Assembly (NCBI GenBank): GCA_963723595.1
Contig: CAVRRQ010000002.1
Span: forward strand, 806,001 to 870,000
Reading direction: 5' to 3'
Origin: RYN-230 sp963723595
Lineage (GTDB): Bacteria; Actinomycetota; Actinomycetes; Streptosporangiales; Streptosporangiaceae
Length of the DNA stretch: 64,000 nucleotides
Below are positions 33,913-43,239 of this stretch, one piece after another. Both the position numbers and the translations under genes were made by a program. How positions within the stretch are numbered: position 1 is the stretch's first letter; each line of letters begins with the position of its first letter. Under the pieces are notes generated by a model that searched no databases, was not told where the DNA came from, and worked only from the letters and a program-made list of their open reading frames with translations.

Positions 33913-34860
33913 TTACGGGATGAGGGCGATCTTGCCCCGGGTGTGCCCCTGCATGATGGCCTCGTGCGCCCGGTCCACCTCGGCGAGCGGGAAGGTGTGC
34001 GACACGAAGACCCTGAGCTTCCCGTCCTGGGCCAGCCGGGCCAGGTCCAGCCGGGCGGCGTCCCGGATCTCGGTGCCGGGATCGGCGCCCGGGGCGCCGC
34101 CCAGCACCTTGATCCCGGTGTTCAGCCCGCGCTCGAACGAGAGGATCGTGGCGATCCGGGTCCGGTCCGGGACCAGCACGAACGACACGTCCAGGGCCTC
34201 GTCCGTGCCGGCCAGGTCCAGCGCGGCATCCACGCCGCCGGGTGCGGCGACCCGGACCCGGTCCATCAGCCCGGTGCCGTACTCGACCGGGATCGCGCCC
34301 AGCTCGCGCAGGAAGTCATGATTCGCGGGACTGGCCGTGGCCACCACGGAGGCCCCGCGCTCCACGGCGAGCTGCACCGCCATCACGCCCACTCCCCCGG
34401 CGGCCCCGTGGATCAGCACCGTGTCGCCGGCGCCCACCCCGGTGGCGCTCAGCAGATGCCAGGCGGTCGCGCCGGTGACCATCAGGCCGGACGCCTGGGC
34501 CCAGTCCAGCCTGCCCGGCTTGGGCACCAGCGCGGAGGCCGGCACGACCAGTTCCTCGGCGTAGGAACCCGGAGCCCGGTAGGCGATCACCTCGTCACCG
34601 ACCTCGATCGGGCCGGCCGGGCCGGCCGCACCGGGACCGACCGCCGCGACCACGCCCGAGGCTTCCGAGCCCAGCCGCAACGGCAGCCGGGCGGGGTCGG
34701 TACCGAACGCGCCGCTGTACACCTTGGAGTCGACGGGGTTGACGCCCGCCGCCCGGATCTCGATGAGCGCCTCGCCAGGACCGGGTTCGCCGGGCGCCTG
34801 ATTGGCGATCTCGAGCACATCGGGTCCGCCGTAGGCGGTTGCGATTACGACAGCTGACAT
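33913..34860 (-). CDS. NADP-dependent quinone oxidoreductase-like protein (MDR superfamily)
   Basis: 315 residues. N-terminal GroES-like fold: GEALIEIRAAGVNPVDSKVYSG, LRLGSEASGVVAAVGPGA. The NADPH Rossmann motif is DTVLIHGAAGGVGVMAVQLAVERGASVVATAS; the C-terminus ends EVDRAHEAIMQGHTRGKIALIP. No zinc ligands are seen, so it belongs to the zinc-independent quinone reductase branch. Single gene. Physiological substrate unknown. Confidence 0.92.
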   Translation of the reverse strand: MSAVVIATAYGGPDVLEIANQAPGEPGPGEALIEIRAAGVNPVDSKVYSGAFGTDPARLPLRLGSEASGVVAAVGPGAAGPAGPIEVGDEVIAYRAPGSYAEELVVPASALVPKPGRLDWAQASGLMVTGATAWHLLSATGVGAGDTVLIHGAAGGVGVMAVQLAVERGASVVATASPANHDFLRELGAIPVEYGTGLMDRVRVAAPGGVDAALDLAGTDEALDVSFVLVPDRTRIATILSFERGLNTGIKVLGGAPGADPGTEIRDAARLDLARLAQDGKLRVFVSHTFPLAEVDRAHEAIMQGHTRGKIALIP

Positions 34861-34902
34861 ATCAGCCCGAGCCCCCTTCGCTACCGCTCCATTGCCCCCG
34901 GG

Positions 34903-35214
34903 TCATTCCCTCCGGCGGGCGCGCGAACCGATGGCGCCAACCGCCCGCCAGGCCAGGATCGACCGGTGCGAGAAGCCGGACAGAATCGACAGCGCGCTGC
35001 CGGCGGAACCGACCGAAAACGCGGAGGCCACCGAGCCAACCGACCCAATGGACAAAATCGAACCGGCCGACCCGATTGAGAGAATCGAGCCGGCCGATCC
35101 AATGGACAGGATCGAGCCGCTCGATCCGATACTCAGAATCGAGCCGGCTGAGCCTGCAGCCGACGGGCTGGCCGGTGAAGAGCCAGCGGACAACGGTTTC
35201 TGGATGCTCCGCAT
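34903..35214 (-). CDS. Nonapeptide-repeat protein (SIGSAGSIL repeats)
   Basis: About 103 residues from MRSIQKPLSAGS. The middle is four to five repeats of a nine-residue unit, SILSIGSAG, followed by looser SVGS and SALSIL copies, then FSHRSILAWRAV and a basic tail GSRARRRE. The unit gives regularly spaced Ile/Leu with Ser/Gly turns, which suggests a beta-solenoid or self-assembling peptide (inference). The DNA unit is 27 bp with degenerate codons, so selection has kept the peptide. The opposite strand is also open but gives an unlikely Asp/Pro/Ile-rich product. No signal peptide or TM helix is evident. ATG 35241 is an alternative start. Confidence 0.6.
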   Translation of the reverse strand: MRSIQKPLSAGSSPASPSAAGSAGSILSIGSSGSILSIGSAGSILSIGSAGSILSIGSVGSVASAFSVGSAGSALSILSGFSHRSILAWRAVGAIGSRARRRE

Positions 35215-35272
35215 GACGGCATTCTCGCAGCCCCCGCGCATCGCAAGCGCCAGCGGGACGCGCGGAAAACCG

Positions 35273-35443
35273 TCAGACGGGGCGGCCCGCCGCAGCCTCG
35301 AGAGATTCGGGGTGCGCGCGACGGTAATGCTCGGTCAGGACTTCACTGGCCTGGCCGGGCTTGTGGGCGATGGTGCGCTGGCATATTTCGCAGCGCAGTA
35401 CCGGGAGCTGAGTCACGGTAACGGGGAAGCGGGGATTACTCAT
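35273..35443 (-). CDS. Small zinc-ribbon-like protein
   Basis: 56 residues from MSNPRFPVTVTQLPVLRCEICQRTIAHKPG, then EVLTEHYRRAHPESLEAAA. The CEIC pair plus HYRRAH gives a C2H2-like zinc-finger spacing. It recurs in actinobacteria as an uncharacterised small protein (recollection of character, not a search). ATG 35443 and 35455 are both possible; neither has a strong ribosome site. Function unknown. Confidence 0.6.
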   Translation of the reverse strand: MSNPRFPVTVTQLPVLRCEICQRTIAHKPGQASEVLTEHYRRAHPESLEAAAGRPV

Positions 35444-35494
35444 CTCACCGCCCATGATGCCAGATCCGGCCGCCCCGATCACCCCGCAACGCCG

Positions 35495-36157
35495 CTAAAT
35501 ACCAGCTCCCGGCCCCTTAGTCGGACAGTCAGCGAGAGCCGGACAACGAGCCAGGTGATCGTTAACCAGGCCGGCGGCTTGCAGGAAGCTGTACGTGATG
35601 GTGGACCCCACGAACGTGAAGCCGCGCCGTTTCAGGTCCTTGCTGACCCGGTTGGACAGGCCGGTCCGGGCGGGCAGGTCGGCCGTGCTGCGCGGGCGGT
35701 TGACCAGCGGCGTGCCATCCACCCAGGCCCACAGGTAGCTGGCGAACGACCCGTGCTCCTCCTGGGTGGCCAGGAACGCCCGGGCGTTCCGCACGGTGCC
35801 CGCGACCTTGAGCCGGTTGCGGACGATACCCGGGTCGGCCAGCAGCGCGGCCAGCTTGGCGTCGTCGTAGCGGGCGATCCGGCCGGGATCGAAACCGTCC
35901 AGCACGCGGCGGTAGTTGTCCCGCTTGCCGAGGATCGTGGCCCAGGACAACCCGGCCTGGGCACCCTCGAGGATCAGCATCTCGAACAGGTAGCGGTCGT
36001 CCCGGGACGGGCGGCCCCACTCGTCGTCGTGGTAGGCGCGCATCGCGTCCGAGCCCTCGGCCCAGTCGCAGCGGCGCGGCGTGCCGGTTGCGTTCATCAG
36101 GGCCAGCGTCCCATGGCCACCGACATCCGCGGTCGCCCCGCTGGCCTCCGCGGTCAC
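35495..36157 (-). CDS. tag: DNA-3-methyladenine glycosylase I
   Basis: 220 residues. RRCDWAEGSDAMRAYHDDEWGRPSRDDRYLFEMLILEGAQAGLSW is diagnostic of Tag, with the Glu and Trp that line the 3-methyladenine pocket; NRLKVAGTVRNARAFL and SFLQAAGLVNDHLARC complete the HhH fold and zinc snap region. It removes 3-methyladenine from alkylated DNA. The GTG at 36157 overlaps the stop of the flavoprotein gene (GTGA) behind a GGAGAG site, so the two are coupled; a later ATG at 36097 would give a more typical N-terminus. Confidence 0.93.
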   Translation of the reverse strand: MTAEASGATADVGGHGTLALMNATGTPRRCDWAEGSDAMRAYHDDEWGRPSRDDRYLFEMLILEGAQAGLSWATILGKRDNYRRVLDGFDPGRIARYDDAKLAALLADPGIVRNRLKVAGTVRNARAFLATQEEHGSFASYLWAWVDGTPLVNRPRSTADLPARTGLSNRVSKDLKRRGFTFVGSTITYSFLQAAGLVNDHLARCPALADCPTKGPGAGI

Positions 36158-37314
36158 CTCTCCGGTGGACCATCCCCGGCCGCGTCCCCGGCGGGCACCC
36201 CGAACAGCTCCGCGAACCGTCCCACCATCATGTCCCGGCCCTTGAGCTGGGCCACCATCTCCGGCGGGAGAAGGTCCTCGCTGTCGGGCCGCTGGCCGGA
36301 GCCTCCCTCGGGCCCGATCGGCACGACGATGCCGGGCGGCGCGGGCTCGTACTCGCTCAGCTCCGCCCCCGCCCCGCCTGCCGCACCGGATCCCGCCTGG
36401 ATGAGCGCCCGGATGTTCCCGGCCACGACCGCGGCCTGCCGGCCCGCCGCGCTCGCGATCTTGCGGTCGGCGGTGGACACGTCTCCCAGTGCGAACACCC
36501 GGTCCTGGCCCGCGACCTGCAGGGTCGGGGTGACCTCGATGTGCCCGTCCGCCCCGCGGGCCTCGGCGAGCCCGCCGGCCAGGTAATCGCTGACCGGGAT
36601 GACGCCGTAGCAGCGGAACCAGATATCGGCAGCCACCTCGGTGCCGGCCTGGGTCTGCACCGTAAAGGTCCGCAGCTCACCCGGCTCGGTGGGCGGCGCG
36701 GCCACCAGCGGGCTGCCCAGCAGGACCTGAACGCCCAGCTCGGCGAGCTGGCGGCGCAGCTCCGCCTTCAGCTCCGGCCGGAATGGCCCGCCGAGCACGT
36801 CGTCGGCCACGTCGACCAGCGTCACCTGCTTGGACGGCCAGACCGCCTTGATCTCCCCGGCCAGCTCGATGCCGACCGCCCCCGCGCCCACCAGCAGCAC
36901 CCGGGCCGCGGCGGCCAGCGCCGCGTGGGTACCGCGCGTCTTCTCGTGCGCGTCCGCGGTACCGTCCACGTCACTCTTGGCCGGGAACGGGTAGCTGGAC
37001 CCGGTGGCCAGCACGATGTAGTCCGCCGGGAGTTCCTCGCCCGAGGCCAGCGTCACCCGGCCGGCGTCCACCTTGGCCGCCCGGTCCTGCACCACCCGGC
37101 CGTGGCTGAGCAGCCCACCGTAGGGCAGGTAGATCCGCGGCAGCCAGGCCGGGTCAACCAGGGCGCGCAGCGCGGCGACGTTGTGCACGAACGCGTCCTT
37201 CGGCTCGACCAGGACGACCGAGGCCACGTCGTCGAGCTGCTTGGCCACGTTGATCCCGCCGTAGCCGCCGCCGAGGACCACCACGGACGGCCGGGCCGGG
37301 GAAGGCTCGCTCAT
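36154..37314 (-). CDS. NADH dehydrogenase-like (NDH-2/AIF-type) FAD oxidoreductase
   Basis: 386 residues. SVVVLGGGYGGINVAKQL is the FAD site, ADYIVLATGSSYPFP the ATG motif, RVLLVGAGAVGIELAGEI the NAD(P)H site, and RVFALGDVSTADRKI the second FAD motif. ATG 37314 has an AGGA site eight bases upstream; the frame extends upstream but without homology. Divergent from the MarR gene, with a perfect palindrome between the two starts. Likely quinone or redox-dye reduction at the membrane; no C-terminal membrane helix is obvious. Coupled to tag. Confidence 0.9.
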   Translation of the reverse strand: MSEPSPARPSVVVLGGGYGGINVAKQLDDVASVVLVEPKDAFVHNVAALRALVDPAWLPRIYLPYGGLLSHGRVVQDRAAKVDAGRVTLASGEELPADYIVLATGSSYPFPAKSDVDGTADAHEKTRGTHAALAAAARVLLVGAGAVGIELAGEIKAVWPSKQVTLVDVADDVLGGPFRPELKAELRRQLAELGVQVLLGSPLVAAPPTEPGELRTFTVQTQAGTEVAADIWFRCYGVIPVSDYLAGGLAEARGADGHIEVTPTLQVAGQDRVFALGDVSTADRKIASAAGRQAAVVAGNIRALIQAGSGAAGGAGAELSEYEPAPPGIVVPIGPEGGSGQRPDSEDLLPPEMVAQLKGRDMMVGRFAELFGVPAGDAAGDGPPER

Positions 37315-37335
37315 CTGAGTTCCTGTTGTCATGCA

Positions 37336-37351
37336 TGTAGTCTGTACTACA
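37336..37351. promoter_or_regulatory. Perfect palindrome between MarR and flavoprotein genes (candidate operator)
   Basis: TGTAGTCTGTACTACA: two perfect 6-bp arms around CTGT. It lies 22 bp before the flavoprotein start and 57 bp before the MarR start, in a locally AT-rich stretch. This is the size and position expected for a MarR operator controlling both genes. Confidence 0.7.
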
Positions 37352-37407
37352 GAACATCTGTAAAGCAACTCATCGGCAGTCCAGCTGAACTGGGGTAGCC
37401 TGGCGAC

Positions 37408-37974
37408 ATGGCGGCGCCCTCTGAATCCCTGGCCGGGACCAGGGCTGCCCCTGCGAAGAATCCCGAGGCCTGCACCCTGAGCAACGACCTGGGCTGGGCG
37501 CTCGGTGCCGTCTTCCGCGGCTACGTCAAGGCCGCGCACGAGGCCCTGGCGGACCTGCCCGGCGGTCCCCGCGGTTACCAGATCCTCGCCTCGGCCGCCG
37601 GGGATGAGCACCGCAGCCAGCAGGCTCTGGCCCAGCGCCTGGGCGTGGACCGCACAGTCATGACCTATCTGCTCGACGACCTCGAGGCCGCCGGGCTCAT
37701 CGAGCGCCACCCCGACCCGTCCGACCGGCGGGCCCGGCGGATCGTGGCCACCCCGCGCGGCCGCGACACCCGCACCCGCCTGGATCAGCGACTGCGCGCG
37801 GCCGAGGAGCAGTTGCTCGGCGGCCTGGACACCGACGAGGATCGCCAGGTGTTCCGCAGCCTGCTGCGCCGGCTGGCCGTGCACGCGGGCGCCGGCGAGC
37901 CAGTGCGCACGGCCTGCGAGGCCGCCGCGGACGTCGCCGGCACGCCAGGCGGCGGCCCCGTGCTGCCCTGCTAG
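37408..37974 (+). CDS. MarR-family transcriptional regulator
   Basis: 188 residues. The winged HTH is clear: GYQILASAAGDEHRSQQALAQRLGVDRTVMTYLLDDLEAAGLIERHPDPSDRRARRIVATPRGR, with the DxRxR wing. The N-terminal ~25 and C-terminal ~25 residues are variable. Divergent from the flavoprotein-tag operon and sharing a palindromic operator, so a redox- or phenol-responsive repressor of that operon is likely (inference). Confidence 0.93.
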   Translation: MAAPSESLAGTRAAPAKNPEACTLSNDLGWALGAVFRGYVKAAHEALADLPGGPRGYQILASAAGDEHRSQQALAQRLGVDRTVMTYLLDDLEAAGLIERHPDPSDRRARRIVATPRGRDTRTRLDQRLRAAEEQLLGGLDTDEDRQVFRSLLRRLAVHAGAGEPVRTACEAAADVAGTPGGGPVLPC

Positions 37975-37985
37975 CCTCCGGGCGC

Positions 37986-38400
37986 ATGACGGAGCAGATC
38001 TACGTGGGGAACGCGGCCGCCGATGCCCCGGCCGGCCGGGGCTGGCTGCTCGGGCACTTCCAGCCCGGCGGCGATCCCCGGCACAGCGACGACGTCGAGA
38101 TCAAGTGGGCCATCCATCCCCCCGGCGACCGGCGCGTGCAGTGGGTCTCCGGGGAGCAGCGGTCGGCGGCGCTCATCCTGATCAGCGGGCGGTTCCGGGT
38201 CGAACTCCCGGGCCGCAGCGTGCTGCTCGCCGAGCAGGGTGACTATGTGGTGTTCCACGGCGTCAGCCACTCCTGGCACGCCGAGGAGGCGTCGGTGGTG
38301 GTGGCGGTCCGCTGGCCTTCGCTCCCCGGCTACGCGCTCCCCCCGTCCGACAATGGAACGAGCGCCGCCAAATCAGGAGGCCGGCCAGCTAGGCGACTCC
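37986..38400 (+). CDS. Cupin-domain protein (signal-peptidase-like cupin); true end uncertain
   Basis: From ATG 37986: VEIKWAIHPPGDRRVQWVSGEQRSAALILISGRFRVELPGRSVLLAEQGDYVVFHGVSHSWHAEEAS, a single small cupin with His residues in the second motif. Homology ends near 38340 (RWPSLPGYALPPSD). The frame then stays open to 39242, antisense-free but over the SDR gene, which cannot be real coding. TAG codons at 38390 and 38407 lie in the other two frames, so an indel near 38350-38385 is likely. The end given is approximate. Confidence 0.75.
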
Positions 38401-38418
38401 GCCAGCTAGGAGGACAGT

Positions 38419-39180
38419 GTGCGGGTACTGGAGCGTTTTGCGCTGGATGGCCGCAAGGCCGTGGTCACCGGCGGGAATCAGGGACTGGGCAAGGCGTTTG
38501 CCGCCGCCCTGGGGCAGGCGGGCGCCGAGGTCATGATCGTGGCCCGGGACACCGGCCGGAACGCGGCGGCCGTTGCGGAAATGAAAGACGAGGGCCTGTC
38601 GGTGTCCGCGCTGGACGCGGACATCACCCGGGAGGCGGACGCGGTCATCGACGCCGCAGCCGCCCGGCTCGGCGGGCTGGACATCCTGGTCAACAACGCC
38701 GGCGTCTGCTACCACGGCGAGTCTTGGCAGGTCAGCGACGAGGAGTGGGACGACGTATTCGACCTGAACGTCCGGGCACTGTGGCGGTGCAGCCGGGCGG
38801 CCGGCCGTCACATGGCCCAGGCCGGCGGCGGCTCCATCATCAACGTGGGCTCGATCTCCGCCCTGATCGTGAACCGCCCGCAGTGGCAGCCCGCCTACAA
38901 CGCCTCCAAGGCCGCGGTGCACCAGCTGACCAAGTCGCTGGCCGCGGAGTGGGCCGGCCTGGGCATCCGGGTCAACGCGATCGCGCCCGGCTACGTGAAG
39001 ACCGACATGGCCCCCGTGGACCGGCCCGAATTCCGGCGGCACTGGATCGAGGACACCCCGCAGCAGCGGTACGCGCTGCCCGAGGAGATCGCCCCGAGCG
39101 TGGTGTTCCTGGCCAGTCCCGCGTCCACGTTCATGACCGGCTCGGTCCTCGTCATCGACGGGGGTTACACGATCTGGTGA
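38419..39180 (+). CDS. Short-chain dehydrogenase/reductase (classical SDR)
   Basis: 253 residues from GTG 38419, with AGGAGGA upstream. KAVVTGGNQGLGKAFAAAL is the cofactor site; NNAGVCYHG, IINVGSISALIV (Ser) and YNASKAAVHQLTKSLA (YxxxK) complete the catalytic tetrad; VNAIAPGYVKTDM and SVLVIDGGYTIW are typical ends. An Arg in VARDTGRN suggests NADP(H) preference. Sequence resembles sugar/polyol or gluconate dehydrogenases, but the substrate is unknown. Confidence 0.93.
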   Translation: MRVLERFALDGRKAVVTGGNQGLGKAFAAALGQAGAEVMIVARDTGRNAAAVAEMKDEGLSVSALDADITREADAVIDAAAARLGGLDILVNNAGVCYHGESWQVSDEEWDDVFDLNVRALWRCSRAAGRHMAQAGGGSIINVGSISALIVNRPQWQPAYNASKAAVHQLTKSLAAEWAGLGIRVNAIAPGYVKTDMAPVDRPEFRRHWIEDTPQQRYALPEEIAPSVVFLASPASTFMTGSVLVIDGGYTIW

Positions 39181-39625
39181 GGTCCTTGACCATGAAGATG
39201 CGCCGGTACCCGTGCTCCGTGGCCCGCCGCACTTCCTGGTAGCCGAGCCGGGCGTAGACGGCCTGGCTCTCAGTCATCACCTCGTTGGTGTACAGCGAGA
39301 CCCGGGTGAGCCGGCGCCGCCCGGCCTCCTGCTCGGCGAACTCCAGCAGCCGCCGCCCGAGCCCGGTGCCCTGCGCGCTGGGATGCACGGCGATGTTCTC
39401 GATCAGCAGGCTGTCCGGCTCCGGGGTCAGCGAGACCACGCCCACGACCGGATCGCCGATCACCCAGACCAACCCGGCGCGGGCCGGGCCGGTGTAGTCG
39501 CGCAGCATCGGCGCAGGCGGCCGGTCCATCCGGGTCAGGTACTTGGTGTACGCGGCGGTCACCACGTCGCGGACCCGGGGCAGGTCCGCATGAGTGGCGC
39601 GCCGGGGCGTCAGCGTCCGGTGCAT
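39152..39625 (-). CDS. GNAT-family N-acetyltransferase
   Basis: 157 residues from ATG 39625. RRATHADLPRVRDVVTAAYTKY is the usual beginning; LLIENIAVHPSAQGTGLGRRLLEFAEQEA is the acetyl-CoA-binding motif A (Q-x-x-G-x-G); SLYTNEVMTESQAVYARLGYQEVRRA completes the fold. Converges on the SDR gene with a 29-bp overlap. Substrate unknown. Confidence 0.9.
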   Translation of the reverse strand: MHRTLTPRRATHADLPRVRDVVTAAYTKYLTRMDRPPAPMLRDYTGPARAGLVWVIGDPVVGVVSLTPEPDSLLIENIAVHPSAQGTGLGRRLLEFAEQEAGRRRLTRVSLYTNEVMTESQAVYARLGYQEVRRATEHGYRRIFMVKDLTRSCNPRR

Positions 39626-40025
39626 GACCCCAGTTTGCCGCCCATGGCTGCGGCTCCCCCGGGTCTCGCCCACACCGGCCTCTCCCCGTCCCGCTCACTC
39701 TGGCCTCTCCCCCGTCCCGCCCCTCAAGCCCATGAGTCACACCGGCCCCTCCCGCCCACGTTTCACACGTACCGTGCGCCAAACCGGACAAAAATCCCCT
39801 AAAAACGCACCGTCCGCGTGAAATGTCAGCACGTTGGCCATGATCTGTGTGACCCATGATGCTGGTGGGGCGGACCAGCGCCGGAGGGGTGAGGCCAACG
39901 CGGGGAGGGGGGGCCAGCGCCGCGAAGGTTGAGGGCCAACCCCGAGGCGGTCAGCGCCGGGAGGGGTGGGGGTCAGCACGGGAAGGGTGAGGACCAGCAT
40001 GGGAAGGGGCCGGCCCTCGAGGCGG
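39626..40025. other. 400-bp non-coding region with a large dyad and GC repeats
   Basis: No gene is visible. The centre is a nested inverted repeat (39732-39857). It is flanked on the left by C-rich GGCCTCTCCCCGTCCCGC copies and on the right by several degenerate GACCAGCGCCGGGAGGGGTGA units up to 40010. Its AT-rich loop contrasts with the surrounding GC-rich DNA. Confidence 0.6.
39732..39857. repeat. Nested inverted-repeat element
   Basis: Outer arms ATGAGTCACAC (39732-39742) and GTGTGACCCAT (39847-39857), 10 of 11 bases pairing. Inner arms 39761-39778 and 39806-39823, 15 of 18 pairing, around an A-rich 27-base loop containing CAAAAATCCCCTAAAAA. The size and symmetry suggest a structured RNA, a transcription terminator, or a dispersed repetitive element. 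Confidence 0.7.
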
Positions 40026-41423
40026 TCAGCGGCGGGAGAAGCGGCTGGCCCACCGGCTGGGCTTGACCGGCGATGGCGCCGGGACGGCACCGCTGGCCCC
40101 GTCGGGGGCAGCGCCGGCCGGGGCGGCCCCCGACGGGGCGCCCCCGGCCCCGTCCGGGACGGCGCCGCCGGCCCCGTCAGCACCGTCAGGGCCGGCCGCG
40201 CCGTCAGCGCCCCCGGGGCCGCCGGAACCAGGGCCGGCCGTGTCGCGGCCGGCCTTGCCCGCGGCGTCCGCCGTGGCGTTGACCGCCTGGCCGGCCATAC
40301 CGGCCGCCGCCGCCATGGGGTCCGTGGCCTGCCAGACCTCCCGGACCACGACCTGGAGGGCACCGGCGGCCGGGATGGCCAGCAGCGCTCCGACGAACGC
40401 CCCGAATATCCCGCCGATCCAGCTGCCGATCTCCCCGCCGACCAGGATGGACAGCAGCACCAGCAGCGGGTTGACCCGGACCGTCCGGCTCATCACGATC
40501 GGGTTCAGCACGTGGTTCTCGAGCTGGGTGTAGATGAGGAACACGACCAGCGTGACGATCCCGGCGCTGAGTGAGTGGGCCGCCGCGAACAGCACGGTGG
40601 GAATCCCGGCCAGCGCCCCGCCGATCATCGGCAGGAAGTCCACCAGCGCCACCCACAGCGCCCACAGGAACGGGAACGGGACGCCCATCACCAGCAGCGT
40701 GACGAACACCACCGCACCCGCGATCACCGAGGTGAGGACGTTGCCGAGCATGTACCCGGTGACCGACCGGTTGACCTCATGGGCGATCCGACGGTACCGC
40801 TCGGCCCGGTCCGGGTCCATCGAGCCCAGCAGCGCGGTCCGCATCTTCGGGGCTTCCAGCAGCAGGAGCAGGACCAGCACGAAGATGGTGAACAGCTCGA
40901 GCAGGAGGGTCAGGGCGCCCGCGCCCAGGCTCAGGGCGGGCTTGGCCAGTCCCTCGCCGAAGCTGACCAGCTTGGGCGCGTTCTTATTCACCCACGCCTG
41001 CACGTGGTACCTGGTGACGAGATGGCCGATCCAGCCCCGGCCGTGGGTCGCGGCGGCTACGTAGTCCGGCAGCTTCAGGGCCAGGTGGTTGATCCCGTTG
41101 GCCAGCGGGTACCCGAACGCGAAGGCGAGGCCGGCGAAGACGATCAGACCCCAGAAGGTGACCACCGCGACGGCCCAGCCGCGTCGCTTGATCTTCCACC
41201 GCTGCAGGGCCACCACGAGCGGGTTGAGGATCACCGCGATGAACGCGGCCACGACGATCAGCAGGAGCACGTCGCGGAGCCGGTAGACCACCTTGGCCAG
41301 CATGTAGACCGCGATCACGACCAGCGCCACGGTCAGGATGGTCCGCAGCGGGACCCCCTTGGCCTCCGCGGCGGCCCAGAGCCGGGCCCGCCGGGTGAGC
41401 GGTGGCCGCGCGTTGTTGGTCAT
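40026..41423 (-). CDS. AI-2E family (PerM-like) transporter
   Basis: 465 residues with about eight transmembrane helices: TILTVALVVIAVYMLAKVV, DVLLLIVVAAFIAVILNPLV, AVAVVTFWGLIVFAGLAFAF, LLELFTIFVLVLLLLLEAP, VLTSVIAGAVVFVTLLVMG and others, with the family motif PFLWALWVALVDFLPMIGG near residue 285. The last ~80 residues are collagen-like Gly/Ala/Pro/Asp repeats ending in a basic RWASRFSRR. Family members export small molecules or ions; the substrate is unknown. Divergent from pgm. Confidence 0.9.
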   Translation of the reverse strand: MTNNARPPLTRRARLWAAAEAKGVPLRTILTVALVVIAVYMLAKVVYRLRDVLLLIVVAAFIAVILNPLVVALQRWKIKRRGWAVAVVTFWGLIVFAGLAFAFGYPLANGINHLALKLPDYVAAATHGRGWIGHLVTRYHVQAWVNKNAPKLVSFGEGLAKPALSLGAGALTLLLELFTIFVLVLLLLLEAPKMRTALLGSMDPDRAERYRRIAHEVNRSVTGYMLGNVLTSVIAGAVVFVTLLVMGVPFPFLWALWVALVDFLPMIGGALAGIPTVLFAAAHSLSAGIVTLVVFLIYTQLENHVLNPIVMSRTVRVNPLLVLLSILVGGEIGSWIGGIFGAFVGALLAIPAAGALQVVVREVWQATDPMAAAAGMAGQAVNATADAAGKAGRDTAGPGSGGPGGADGAAGPDGADGAGGAVPDGAGGAPSGAAPAGAAPDGASGAVPAPSPVKPSRWASRFSRR

Positions 41424-41573
41424 CTGGACATCATCTCAGCCCGCGCGGCGGGACGGGATAAGGCTCCACTTGTAGGGAAACTGATCTCCGTGCGCCGGTT
41501 TCCGTAGCGCGCCGGCCATGGCGGCCAGCACGGATTACCGGAACACTGAGTTACCAAAGGAAGGGAGCCCACC

Positions 41574-43229
<1,656 letters not shown>

Positions 43230-43239
43230 GGGGTGGGAG

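Noticed and set aside
34892..36586. Plus-strand frame of ~560 codons with DPIERIEP repeats
   Set aside because: It runs opposite the nonapeptide-repeat gene, a zinc-ribbon gene, tag and the flavoprotein gene; the minus-strand proteins are recognisable families, so this frame is fortuitous.
39860..40010. Possible CRISPR-like short repeats
   Set aside because: Units are degenerate, directly abutting and lack spacers; simple GC-rich repeats.
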